Source: Selenomonadaceae bacterium
GTDB lineage: Bacteria; Bacillota; Negativicutes; Selenomonadales; Selenomonadaceae
NCBI GenBank assembly: GCA_016286075.1
Contig: JAEERZ010000001.1
Span: forward strand, 1 to 32,384
Length of the DNA stretch: 32,384 nucleotides
Reading direction: 5' to 3'
Part shown: piece by piece, positions 22,698 to 31,672 of the stretch
How the letters are laid out: every line of letters begins with the position of its first letter
How positions within the stretch are numbered: the first letter of the stretch is position 1
The notes under the pieces: generated by a model
The model's input: the letters and a program-made list of their open reading frames with translations, nothing else
What the model was told of the DNA's origin: nothing
Databases searched by the model: none
Translations under genes and position numbers: made by a program

Positions 22698-23483
22698 TTG
22701 CGAATCGGTAAGGGCATGAAAGTTTTTTGCGCGTTGCTTTTGACAGGCGCGTGCGTTTTTCCATTTTCGGGAAAGGCGGCCGCGGGAAAAAGGCTTCACG
22801 ACCAGATAACGAACGGGAATACGGTGCAGACGCATAGCGAACGCTTGGTGAAGGGAGAATCGGGCGGCATCAAAGCGCGAATTGAGGCTCTTTTGCATCC
22901 GAAAGCGGAGCAGCCGAACCATCATCATGAGAAAGTAGATTACAAGATTGTGCCCGTCGACCTTGACAACGAAGATATTCTTGGCGGGCCGATGGCGACA
23001 GAAGCGCAATGCGTCAATTATCTTTTGAAGATCAACCCCGAGCCGAATATTTCGGTGACGCCCGAGGAACTTGTTTCCTATTATTATGAGGAAGCGACCC
23101 GGGAGGGGGTTCGCCCCGACGTGGCTTTTGCCCAGGCGCTCCACGAGACGGGGAATTTCAGCTATGGCGGCACGGTGACGCCGGACCAGAACAACTACTG
23201 CGGGCTGGGGACGACGAGCGATTATGTGCAGGGAGGCTATTTCCCGTCGGCGCAGATCGGCGTACGGGCGCATATCCAGCACCTTTTGGCTTATGCGACG
23301 ACGCGGACGCCGTCGGAGGAAATCGTCGATCCTCGATATTCGATGGTGCGCGATATATACGGCAGCATGACGCTTCCTCATTGGGTTGACCTGAACGGCC
23401 GCTGGGCGGTGCCGGGAACCACTTACGGGCAGCGCATCATGAACATCTTTCAGCAGATATTGCAGGAGCCGTTGAAAGGCTGA
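22698..23483 (+). CDS. Exported glucosaminidase-family peptidoglycan hydrolase
   Basis: A 261-residue secreted protein with a C-terminal glucosaminidase domain (PF01832 type), likely cutting the glycan strand of peptidoglycan. The signal peptide is clear: a basic start, FCALLLTGACVFPFSG, then AAAG as possible cleavage site. A basic, His-rich linker follows (NHHHEK). The domain has VSYYYEEATREGV, DVAFAQALHETGNFSYG with the probable catalytic E150, NNYCGLG, and FPSAQIGVRAHIQHLLAY. TTG at 22698 is chosen because GGAGGGG stands 7 bases before it. An ATG at 22716 begins MKVFCALLL but has no properly spaced site, and the ORF is open back to 22650. ubiB follows after 14 bases. Confidence 0.87.
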   Translation: MRIGKGMKVFCALLLTGACVFPFSGKAAAGKRLHDQITNGNTVQTHSERLVKGESGGIKARIEALLHPKAEQPNHHHEKVDYKIVPVDLDNEDILGGPMATEAQCVNYLLKINPEPNISVTPEELVSYYYEEATREGVRPDVAFAQALHETGNFSYGGTVTPDQNNYCGLGTTSDYVQGGYFPSAQIGVRAHIQHLLAYATTRTPSEEIVDPRYSMVRDIYGSMTLPHWVDLNGRWAVPGTTYGQRIMNIFQQILQEPLKG

Positions 23484-23497
23484 ACCGAGGCGTTTGT

Positions 23498-25108
23498 ATG
23501 CTGGATAGCCTGATGAAACAACCGAATAAAGAGCAGCAGGGGACGCTTCCGGCGAGGCGGTTCCGCGAGATGATACACGTTCTCCGAAAACGGGAACTGA
23601 TGCGGGGCGTTACGCCGGAAAAGATTCGGCAGATTTTGGAGGATTTGGGGCCGACTTTTGTGAAGTTGGGCCAGATCATGAGCATGCGTCCCGATTTTTT
23701 GCCGCAGGAATATTGCGACGCCTTGACGACTCTGCAGGCGGACGTCAGGCCGATGCCCTTCGAGGCTGTGATTTCCGTCTTGGAACGGGAATATAAAGGG
23801 CCGTGGCAAAAGTTTTTTTCCACGATCTCCAAAGAAGTTTTGGGCTCGGCGTCTATCGCCCAAGTACATCGCGCCGTTTTGACGACGGGCGAGGACGTGG
23901 TCATAAAAGTTCAGCGTCCCGACATTTACGACGTGATGGAGCAGGACATTGTCCTTTTGAAGCGTGCGGCGGCTCTGATGCAGGTTGTCGGCGCGGAACG
24001 AGGCGCCCTCGACGTCTCGACGATCCTTGACGAGATGTGGAAGATTGCCAAGCAGGAAATGGATTTTCTGATGGAAGCCGACCACATCGGCGAATTCCGC
24101 GATTTAAACGCGGGCGAGGAATATGTGGAATGTCCGAAGGTTTATCATCATCTGACCACGTCGCGGGTTCTCGTGATGGAGTATGTGGACGGGATACGAT
24201 TCGACGACTCGAAAACGCTTCGCGAAAAGGGTTTCGATATGAACCAGCTGGGGCGGCGTTTGGGAGAAAATTACGTCAAGCAGATTATCGAGGACGGTTA
24301 TTTTCATGCTGATCCGCATCCCGGCAATATCCGGGTGCGCGACGGCAAAATCGTCTGGCTTGATCTCGGCATGATGGGCAGGATTTCCAACAGCGACCGT
24401 CGGGCAATCCGAAAGGCCCTTTTTTCGCTGGCGAATCATGACACGCTGGATATGAAGGCCGCCGTTTTGGCGCTGGGGCTGCCTCGCGGGCGGGTCGATC
24501 ATACGCGATTGTATGAAGATATCGACGCGATGATGACGACGTACGGCGATCTTGATTTCGGCTCGTTGCGGATGGGCGTGCTGACGCGGCAGATTATGAA
24601 CGTGCTTCGCACGCATCATATCGGAATCCGGCCGGGTCTTAGTATGTTTGCCCGCGGCGTTTTGACTATAGAAGGCGTCATGCGGCAGTATTGCCCCGGC
24701 GTCAGTTTTGTGGAGATATTTACGCGGAGCATTCAGCTCAATATGCAGAAGGATTTCAACTGGCGCATGGAGTTGGACCGTCTGAAACAGGAAGGCTACG
24801 TTTTTTTCAAAAAGACCATGCGCCTGCCGGAGCAGCTTTCCGATATCCTGCAAATGACGATGCGCGGACAGACGAAGGTCAATCTCGACCTGACGGGGTC
24901 CGAGGAGCCTCTTCAGCGTATCGACGGCATGATGAACAAGCTGATTCTCGGCATGATCAGTTCGGCGTTGCTTTTGGGCTCCAGCGTTATCTGCACGACG
25001 CAGATGACGCCGAAGATTATGGAAATACCGCTTTTGGGCGTTTTTGGGTATTTGGCGGCGCTCGTTCTCTGCGGATGGCTGCTTTGGAATATTTTGCGAA
25101 AGTCGTAA
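23498..25108 (+). CDS. ubiB: ABC1/AarF/UbiB-family atypical kinase-like protein
   Basis: A 536-residue member of the ABC1/UbiB family, ATPase- or kinase-like membrane proteins tied in other bacteria to isoprenoid-quinone synthesis. Family motifs in order: the N-terminal LGPTFVKLGQIMSMRPDFLP (KxGQ motif), the Ala-rich loop GSASIAQVHRA in place of a P-loop, VVIKVQRP with the ATP-site lysine, LVMEYVDG, DGYFHADPHPGNIRV and VWLDLGMMG. Two hydrophobic helices close the protein (about 480-500 and 510-532). No quinone-pathway gene is adjacent. The gene is 14 bases after the glucosaminidase gene and 30 before aroH, so co-transcription is likely. The symbol is by family; the exact role is not known from sequence. 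Confidence 0.88.
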   Translation: MLDSLMKQPNKEQQGTLPARRFREMIHVLRKRELMRGVTPEKIRQILEDLGPTFVKLGQIMSMRPDFLPQEYCDALTTLQADVRPMPFEAVISVLEREYKGPWQKFFSTISKEVLGSASIAQVHRAVLTTGEDVVIKVQRPDIYDVMEQDIVLLKRAAALMQVVGAERGALDVSTILDEMWKIAKQEMDFLMEADHIGEFRDLNAGEEYVECPKVYHHLTTSRVLVMEYVDGIRFDDSKTLREKGFDMNQLGRRLGENYVKQIIEDGYFHADPHPGNIRVRDGKIVWLDLGMMGRISNSDRRAIRKALFSLANHDTLDMKAAVLALGLPRGRVDHTRLYEDIDAMMTTYGDLDFGSLRMGVLTRQIMNVLRTHHIGIRPGLSMFARGVLTIEGVMRQYCPGVSFVEIFTRSIQLNMQKDFNWRMELDRLKQEGYVFFKKTMRLPEQLSDILQMTMRGQTKVNLDLTGSEEPLQRIDGMMNKLILGMISSALLLGSSVICTTQMTPKIMEIPLLGVFGYLAALVLCGWLLWNILRKS

Positions 25109-25138
25109 TAACGGTACAATTAAAGGGAGGGCTTCTCT

Positions 25139-25525
25139 ATGCGGGGAATCCGCGGAGCAATAACGATCAAGAACGACACCGAGTCCGAGATTGTCGCGGC
25201 GGTGCGCTGGATGGTGACGGAGATGATCCGTCACAACGGTGTGAAGCCGGAGGACGTCGGCGCGGTGATTTTCAGCGCGACGGAAGATATCACGGCGGCG
25301 TTTCCTGCCGCCGGGGCGCGGCAGATTCCTGGCTTCGACTCGGTGCCGCTTTTCGACACGCGGCAGATGGCGGTTGAGGAGAGCTTGCCGCTTTGCATTC
25401 GCGCGTTGGTGCTTGCTGATACGGACAAGCCTCAGAAAGCAATTCGTCACGTCTATCTCGGCGAGGCGGCGCTTCTCAGGCAGGATCTTGTCATGAAGAA
25501 ACCGGACGATCCGGAAGAAGAATGA
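25139..25525 (+). CDS. aroH: AroH-type chorismate mutase with substituted active-site residues
   Basis: A 128-residue protein of the trimeric AroH family, which turns chorismate into prephenate for Phe/Tyr synthesis. The alignment I can do from memory with the Bacillus subtilis enzyme is ungapped with an offset of two. R5, R61, R88 and Y106 (in RHVYLGEA) match the catalytic Arg7, Arg63, Arg90 and Tyr108. However Cys75 reads D73 and Glu78 reads Q76, in LFDTRQMAV. Whether this lowers activity or is a natural variant is open. AGGGAGGG precedes the ATG. It lies between ubiB and ridA in a likely operon. The family assignment is secure; full activity is not. Confidence 0.88.
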   Translation: MRGIRGAITIKNDTESEIVAAVRWMVTEMIRHNGVKPEDVGAVIFSATEDITAAFPAAGARQIPGFDSVPLFDTRQMAVEESLPLCIRALVLADTDKPQKAIRHVYLGEAALLRQDLVMKKPDDPEEE

Positions 25526-25552
25526 AATAAAATAAGGAAGGAAGTTTTACCA

Positions 25553-25930
25553 ATGAAAAAAGTCATTTCCACGGCGAAGGCGCCGCAGGCTATAGGCCCA
25601 TATTCGCAGGCCATCGAGGCGGGCGATTTTATTTTTGTCTCGGGGCAGATTCCGCTGATTCCGGCTACAGGGGAGCTTGTGGAAGGAAGCGTTGAGGTGC
25701 AGACGGCGCGCGTGCTGGAAAACCTCAAAGCGATTCTCGAAGCGGCGGGTTCGTCGCTGGAAAGCGTCGTCAAGACGACGGTATATATCACGAACATGGA
25801 CGACTTTGCGAAAGTCAACGGCATTTACGGTCAGTATTTCCAAGAAAATCCGCCGGCGCGGGTCTGCGTCGAGGTCAGCAAGCTGCCAAAGGGCGCGCTG
25901 GTCGAGATTGACGTGATCGCGGCGCGATAA
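25553..25930 (+). CDS. ridA: 2-iminobutanoate/2-iminopropanoate deaminase RidA
   Basis: RidA hydrolyses reactive enamine/imine intermediates released by PLP enzymes such as threonine dehydratase. The 125-residue protein has the complete YjgF/YER057c/UK114 fold signature: APQAIGPYSQAIEAGDFIFVSGQIPLIP, then TTVYITNMDDFAKVNGIYGQYF and PPARVCVEVSKLPKGALVEIDVIA. This includes the conserved Arg of PARVCVEV that binds the substrate carboxylate. AAGGAAGGAAG lies upstream of the ATG. It is 27 bases after aroH and followed by tkt after 78 bases. Confidence 0.96.
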   Translation: MKKVISTAKAPQAIGPYSQAIEAGDFIFVSGQIPLIPATGELVEGSVEVQTARVLENLKAILEAAGSSLESVVKTTVYITNMDDFAKVNGIYGQYFQENPPARVCVEVSKLPKGALVEIDVIAAR

Positions 25931-26008
25931 AGATTATTGTATGGATTAAAATTGTTATGGAAGCAAGGATCTTGTTCAGTGCTTCCTATATAGAAGGGCG
26001 ATGAAGGA

Positions 26009-28003
26009 ATGTCGATAGACGCGACGAGCGTGAACGCGATCCGGGTGCTGTCCGCGGACGCGATACAAAAGGCAAACTCCGGCCATCCCGGGCTGCCGCT
26101 GGGGGCGGCTCCGGCGGCTTACGAACTTTGGGCGCGCCACATGAAGCACAATGCGAAAAACCCGAAATGGGCGAACCGCGACCGTTTTGTCCTTTCCGGC
26201 GGTCACGGCTCCATGCTTTTATATTCGCTGCTCCATCTTTTCGGTTACGGTCTGACGCTGGACGACCTGAAAAAATTCCGCCAGGACGGCTCGCTGACGC
26301 CGGGGCATCCCGAGTATGGCCATACCGTCGGCGTCGAGGCGACCACGGGACCGCTGGGCGCCGGCATGGGCATGGCCGTCGGAATGGCGATGGCGGAAGC
26401 GCACCTTGCGGCAATGTTCAACAAGCCGGGCTATCCCGTCGTCGACCATTACACCTTCGCGTTGGGCGGCGACGGCTGCATGATGGAGGGCATTTCTTCC
26501 GAGGCGTTTTCGCTGGCGGGCACCCTTGGTCTTTCGAAGCTGATCGTGCTCTATGACAGCAACTCGATTACCATCGAAGGCAGCACCGACTTGGCGTTCA
26601 CCGAAAACGTCGGGAAGCGTATGGAGGCGTTCGGCTTCCAGACGCTGACCGTGGAGGATGGCAACGACCTCGCGGCCATCGGCAGGGCCATCGAGGAAGC
26701 GAAGGCGGACAAGGTGCGGCCTTCCTTCATCACAATCAAGACGCAGATTGGCTACGGTTGCCCGGCGAAGCAGGGCAAGGCCAGCGCTCACGGCGAGCCT
26801 TTGGGCGAGGACAATGTTGCGGAGCTTCGGAAAACGTTGGGGTGGCGATCGCAGGAGCCCTTTGACGTGCCGGAGGAGATTTACGCGCATTATGCGAGAC
26901 TCGCCGAGGCGGGCGAAAAGGCGGAAGCGGACTGGAACGCGCTGTTCGCCGAATATCAGAAAAAATTCCCGGAGATGAAACAGCTTTGGGCGAAATGCCA
27001 TGAAGCCGTCGATAAAGACGCCCTGCTTAGCGACGAAGCGTATTGGGCGTATGAGGATAAGGCGCAGGCGACGCGCAGCCTCTCCGGGAAATATCTCAAC
27101 CGCTTGAAAGATAAATTGCCGCAGCTCTTCGGCGGCAGTGCCGATCTCGCGCCGTCGAACAAGACGGCTATGGACGGCGCAGGCGATTTTTCAAAAGGAG
27201 ATTACGCAGGGCGCAATATCCATTTCGGCGTCCGCGAACTGGCTATGGCGGCGATTGCAAACGGCCTCGCGCTGCACGGCGGCCTTCGGCCCTATGTGGC
27301 GACGTTTTTCGTATTCAGCGACTACACGAAGCCGATGCTTCGTCTCGCGTCGTTGATGAAGCTGCCTGTGACCTACGTATTCACTCATGACAGTATCGGC
27401 GTCGGGGAAGACGGGCCGACCCACGAGCCCATCGAGCAGTTGGCTATGCTTCGCGCCCAGCCGAATATCAATGTATTCCGTCCGGCGGACGCGACTGAGA
27501 CGGCGGCGGGTTGGCTACTCGCCGCGACGAGCGAGGAAACGCCGACGGCGCTTGTGTTGAGCCGACAGAATCTCCCGCAGCTTCCCGGCAGCGGCAAAGA
27601 CGCTTTGAAGGGCGCCTATATCGTTTCGCCTTCCGAAAAGGAAGCGCCGGACGCGATCCTGATCGCAAGCGGATCCGAAGTAGCGCTGGCCGTTGAGGCG
27701 CAGGCGATTTTGAAAGCGGAGGGCGTCGATGCGCGGGTCGTAAGCATGCCCTGCATGGAGCTTTTCGAAGCGCAGGATGCGGCCTACCGAGAGAAAATCC
27801 TGCCGCAAAAAATCCGAGCCCGCGTGTCGGTGGAGGCGCTTTCGTCCTTCGGCTGGGAGCGATACGTCGGCCTTGACGGAAAAGTCGTGGCGATGGAGAG
27901 TTTCGGCGCGTCGGCCCCGGGCGGCACGTTGTTCAAAAACTTCGGCTTCACAAAGGAGCATGTAGCGGAAGTAGTGAAAGACGTTTTGAAGAATCTTTCC
28001 TAA
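26009..28003 (+). CDS. tkt: Transketolase
   Basis: Thiamine-diphosphate enzyme moving two-carbon units between sugar phosphates in the non-oxidative pentose phosphate pathway. The 664-residue protein is full length. It shows ANSGHPGLPLG with an active-site His, GGHGSMLLYSLLHLFGY, the ThDP/metal motif GGDGCMMEGISSEAFSLAG ending in YDSN, HFGVRELAMAAIANGL holding the catalytic Glu, and HDSIGVGEDGPTHEPIEQL in the pyrimidine-binding domain. The start is supported by GAAGG and the family N terminus. The 78-base gap before it holds a 7-bp inverted repeat, GGAAGCA (25959-25965) with TGCTTCC (25980-25986), of unknown role. A terminator follows. Confidence 0.96.
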   Translation: MSIDATSVNAIRVLSADAIQKANSGHPGLPLGAAPAAYELWARHMKHNAKNPKWANRDRFVLSGGHGSMLLYSLLHLFGYGLTLDDLKKFRQDGSLTPGHPEYGHTVGVEATTGPLGAGMGMAVGMAMAEAHLAAMFNKPGYPVVDHYTFALGGDGCMMEGISSEAFSLAGTLGLSKLIVLYDSNSITIEGSTDLAFTENVGKRMEAFGFQTLTVEDGNDLAAIGRAIEEAKADKVRPSFITIKTQIGYGCPAKQGKASAHGEPLGEDNVAELRKTLGWRSQEPFDVPEEIYAHYARLAEAGEKAEADWNALFAEYQKKFPEMKQLWAKCHEAVDKDALLSDEAYWAYEDKAQATRSLSGKYLNRLKDKLPQLFGGSADLAPSNKTAMDGAGDFSKGDYAGRNIHFGVRELAMAAIANGLALHGGLRPYVATFFVFSDYTKPMLRLASLMKLPVTYVFTHDSIGVGEDGPTHEPIEQLAMLRAQPNINVFRPADATETAAGWLLAATSEETPTALVLSRQNLPQLPGSGKDALKGAYIVSPSEKEAPDAILIASGSEVALAVEAQAILKAEGVDARVVSMPCMELFEAQDAAYREKILPQKIRARVSVEALSSFGWERYVGLDGKVVAMESFGASAPGGTLFKNFGFTKEHVAEVVKDVLKNLS

Positions 28004-28023
28004 TATATATTGAAGGTTATGGC

Positions 28024-28058
28024 AAAAGGCTGCGTTCGATGGCGACGCGGCCTTTTTT
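28024..28058 (+). terminator. Intrinsic terminator after tkt
   Basis: A 12-bp stem (28024-28035 with 28045-28056) has one T-G wobble and a 9-base loop. Its 3' side runs into six T (28053-28058). Confidence 0.88.
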
Positions 28059-28269
28059 ATGCAATCAAAAAAGCAAAAGTTGATATTAAAACCTTTTGTT
28101 CCATTGCAAACTAATTATATAAGGTACATAATTCTTTGTTGAAATGTCTTCGCAGCAATTTTTTTAAAATTTTTTTTAGTGATTTATTGGAAATGTCTAT
28201 GCTGCAAGGACTTTTTCAGTTTATGACACACACGGGTGCGTGTGCATGAAAAAACCAATAAAATAAGGG
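28059..28269 (+). other. AT-rich intergenic region ahead of the str operon
   Basis: No plausible gene is seen on either strand. The stretch is much richer in A/T than the coding regions, with runs such as TTTTTTTAAAATTTTTTTT (about 28159-28177). It holds an imperfect direct repeat (28141-28158 and 28190-28207) and a short CACAC.../...GTGTG hairpin around 28226-28248. It is bounded by the tkt terminator and the str promoter. An upstream activating (UP-type) role for the A/T tracts is possible but unproven. Confidence 0.6.
28141..28207 (+). repeat. 18-base imperfect direct repeat
   Basis: GAAATGTCTTCGCAGCAA (28141-28158) recurs as GAAATGTCTATGCTGCAA (28190-28207), 15 of 18 bases identical. The copies start 49 bases apart and are separated by a T-rich/A-rich tract. 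They lie about 60-130 bases upstream of the -35 of the str operon promoter. Confidence 0.6.
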
Positions 28270-28298
28270 TTGACATTTATTTTTTCGGGTGATAATAT
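28270..28298 (+). promoter_or_regulatory. Strong promoter of the str operon
   Basis: A perfect TTGACA (28270-28275) is followed after 17 bases by TAATAT (28293-28298), with TGA just before it (extended -10). This is the closest match to consensus in the window, fitting a ribosomal-protein operon. Confidence 0.85.
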
Positions 28299-28341
28299 AT
28301 GTACTGCTTGGTCACAGACAGGGGTAGGAGGCGTGGCGCGA

Positions 28342-28587
28342 ATGACATTGGAAACATTGGCGACGATGACGCATGTGACGGGCGTGAAGCAGGTTACGAA
28401 GGCTGTGAACAAGGGAAAAGCAGTTTGCGTATTTGTCGCGAGCGATGCGGATGAGCGTGTGACGCGGTCTTTGAAGGATCTGTGCGCCAACGTCGGCGTG
28501 GAGCTTGTTGAGAGCGCGACGATGGCGGAGCTCGGAAAGGCCTGCTCCATCGAGGTCGGCTCCGCGGCGGCGGCGGCCTTGAAGTAA
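28342..28587 (+). CDS. rplGB: L7Ae-family K-turn RNA-binding ribosomal protein
   Basis: An 81-residue member of the L7Ae/L30e/YbxF family that binds kink-turn RNA. The family core is visible: VTGVKQVTKAVNKGKAVCVFVASDADERVTRSL and the hydrophobic VELVESATMAELGKACSIEVG. It has the usual place at the head of the Firmicute str operon, before rpsL. The ATG at 28342 is chosen with AGGAGG 10 bases upstream. A GTG at 28333 is also in frame, but only a base or so from that site. What RNA it binds is not visible here. A hairpin with a T-run follows before rpsL. Confidence 0.88.
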   Translation: MTLETLATMTHVTGVKQVTKAVNKGKAVCVFVASDADERVTRSLKDLCANVGVELVESATMAELGKACSIEVGSAAAAALK

Positions 28588-28595
28588 ACATGTTA

Positions 28596-28620
28596 AAAAT
28601 CCGATGTTTTGTCGGGTTTT
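28596..28620 (+). terminator. Weak hairpin between L7Ae-like gene and rpsL
   Basis: AAAATCCGA (28596-28604) pairs with TCGGGTTTT (28612-28620), nine pairs with one T-G wobble, around a 7-base loop. The T-run is inside the stem, so at most this is a partial terminator or attenuator that would set the ratio of the first gene to rpsL. Confidence 0.35.
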
Positions 28621-28660
28621 GATAAATTAAATTTTCAATATGAAGGAAGGAGGTGCATGT

Positions 28661-29038
28661 ATGCCTACAATTAATCAGTTGGTCCGCAAAAGCAGACAGA
28701 GCATGCAGGAGAAATCCACAGCACCGGCACTCAAGAATTGCCCGCAGAAGCGCGGAGTTTGCACGCGCGTCTATACGACGACGCCGAAGAAGCCGAACTC
28801 GGCCCTGCGAAAGGTCGCTCGTGTTCGTTTGACGAACAGCATCGAGGTTACCGCGTATATTCCCGGTATCGGCCACAATCTTCAGGAGCACAGCGTCGTT
28901 TTGATCCGCGGCGGGCGCGTGAAGGATCTTCCGGGCGTCCGTTACCATGTGATTCGCGGCTCGCTGGATACGGCGGGCGTTCAGGATCGCAATCAGGGTC
29001 GCTCGAAATATGGCGCGAAGCGTGCCAAAAAGAAATAA
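28661..29038 (+). CDS. rpsL: Small ribosomal subunit protein uS12
   Basis: S12 lies in the decoding centre of the 30S subunit. The 125-residue protein has MPTINQLVRKSRQ, TTTPKKPNSALRKVARVRLT, GIGHNLQEHSVVLIRGGRVKD and the basic C terminus (SKYGAKRAKKK). The two lysines where classical streptomycin-resistance changes occur (in TPKKPNSA and GGRVKDLPG) are both unchanged. The ATG at 28661 matches the family N terminus and has AAGGAGGTG upstream; seven further codons upstream are not family sequence. Second gene of the str operon. Confidence 0.98.
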   Translation: MPTINQLVRKSRQSMQEKSTAPALKNCPQKRGVCTRVYTTTPKKPNSALRKVARVRLTNSIEVTAYIPGIGHNLQEHSVVLIRGGRVKDLPGVRYHVIRGSLDTAGVQDRNQGRSKYGAKRAKKK

Positions 29039-29070
29039 AATATGAAGATTGATGGGCAGGAGGGATTTTG

Positions 29071-29541
29071 ATGCCAAGAAAAGGCTCAGTACCGAAGCGC
29101 GATGTGCTGCCGGATCCCGTGTATCACGATAAAACGGTTACGAAATTTATCAATAAAGTGATGCTTTCCGGCAAGAAGAGCGTCGCGCAGCGCGTCGTTT
29201 ACGACGCTTTCGAGACAATCCGCGCCAAGACGGGCAAGGATCCGCTGGAAGTTTTCCAGACGGCTCTGAAGAATGTCATGCCGGTTTTGGAAGTTCGCGC
29301 GCGTCGGGTCGGCGGCGCCAACTATCAGGTGCCGGTGGAGGTCCGTCCGGACCGCCGCATGACGCTCGGCATTCGTTGGATTGTCAACTACGCGCGGCTT
29401 CGCGGGGAAAAGACGATGAACGAGCGTCTTTCCGCCGAGCTGATGGACGCCGCCAATAACACGGGCGCGGCGGTCAAGAAGAAGGAAGACACGCATAAGA
29501 TGGCCGAGGCAAACAAAGCGTTTGCGCATTACCGTTGGTAA
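29071..29541 (+). CDS. rpsG: Small ribosomal subunit protein uS7
   Basis: S7 nucleates assembly of the 30S head and contacts the E-site tRNA; in other bacteria it also represses the str operon. The 156-residue length is standard. Motifs: MPRKGSVPKRDVLPDPVY, KFINKVMLSGKKSVAQ, ALKNVMPVLEVRARRVGGANYQ, VPVEVRPDRRMTLGIRWIV and NKAFAHYRW at the C terminus. CAGGAGGGA precedes the ATG at 29071; an adjacent TTG codon is also in frame. Confidence 0.98.
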   Translation: MPRKGSVPKRDVLPDPVYHDKTVTKFINKVMLSGKKSVAQRVVYDAFETIRAKTGKDPLEVFQTALKNVMPVLEVRARRVGGANYQVPVEVRPDRRMTLGIRWIVNYARLRGEKTMNERLSAELMDAANNTGAAVKKKEDTHKMAEANKAFAHYRW

Positions 29542-29576
29542 TCGGCTGTCGCAATGGTTTTAAGGAGAGATAAATA

Positions 29577-31655
<2,079 letters not shown>

Positions 31656-31672
31656 GGGAGGAAATTACGGAA

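Noticed and set aside
24104..25450. 448-codon open frame on the minus strand across ubiB and aroH
   Set aside because: It runs across two real genes and their spacer, is His/Arg-rich and has no motif.
28661..29038. Possible streptomycin-resistance allele of rpsL
   Set aside because: Both lysines at the classical resistance positions are unchanged.
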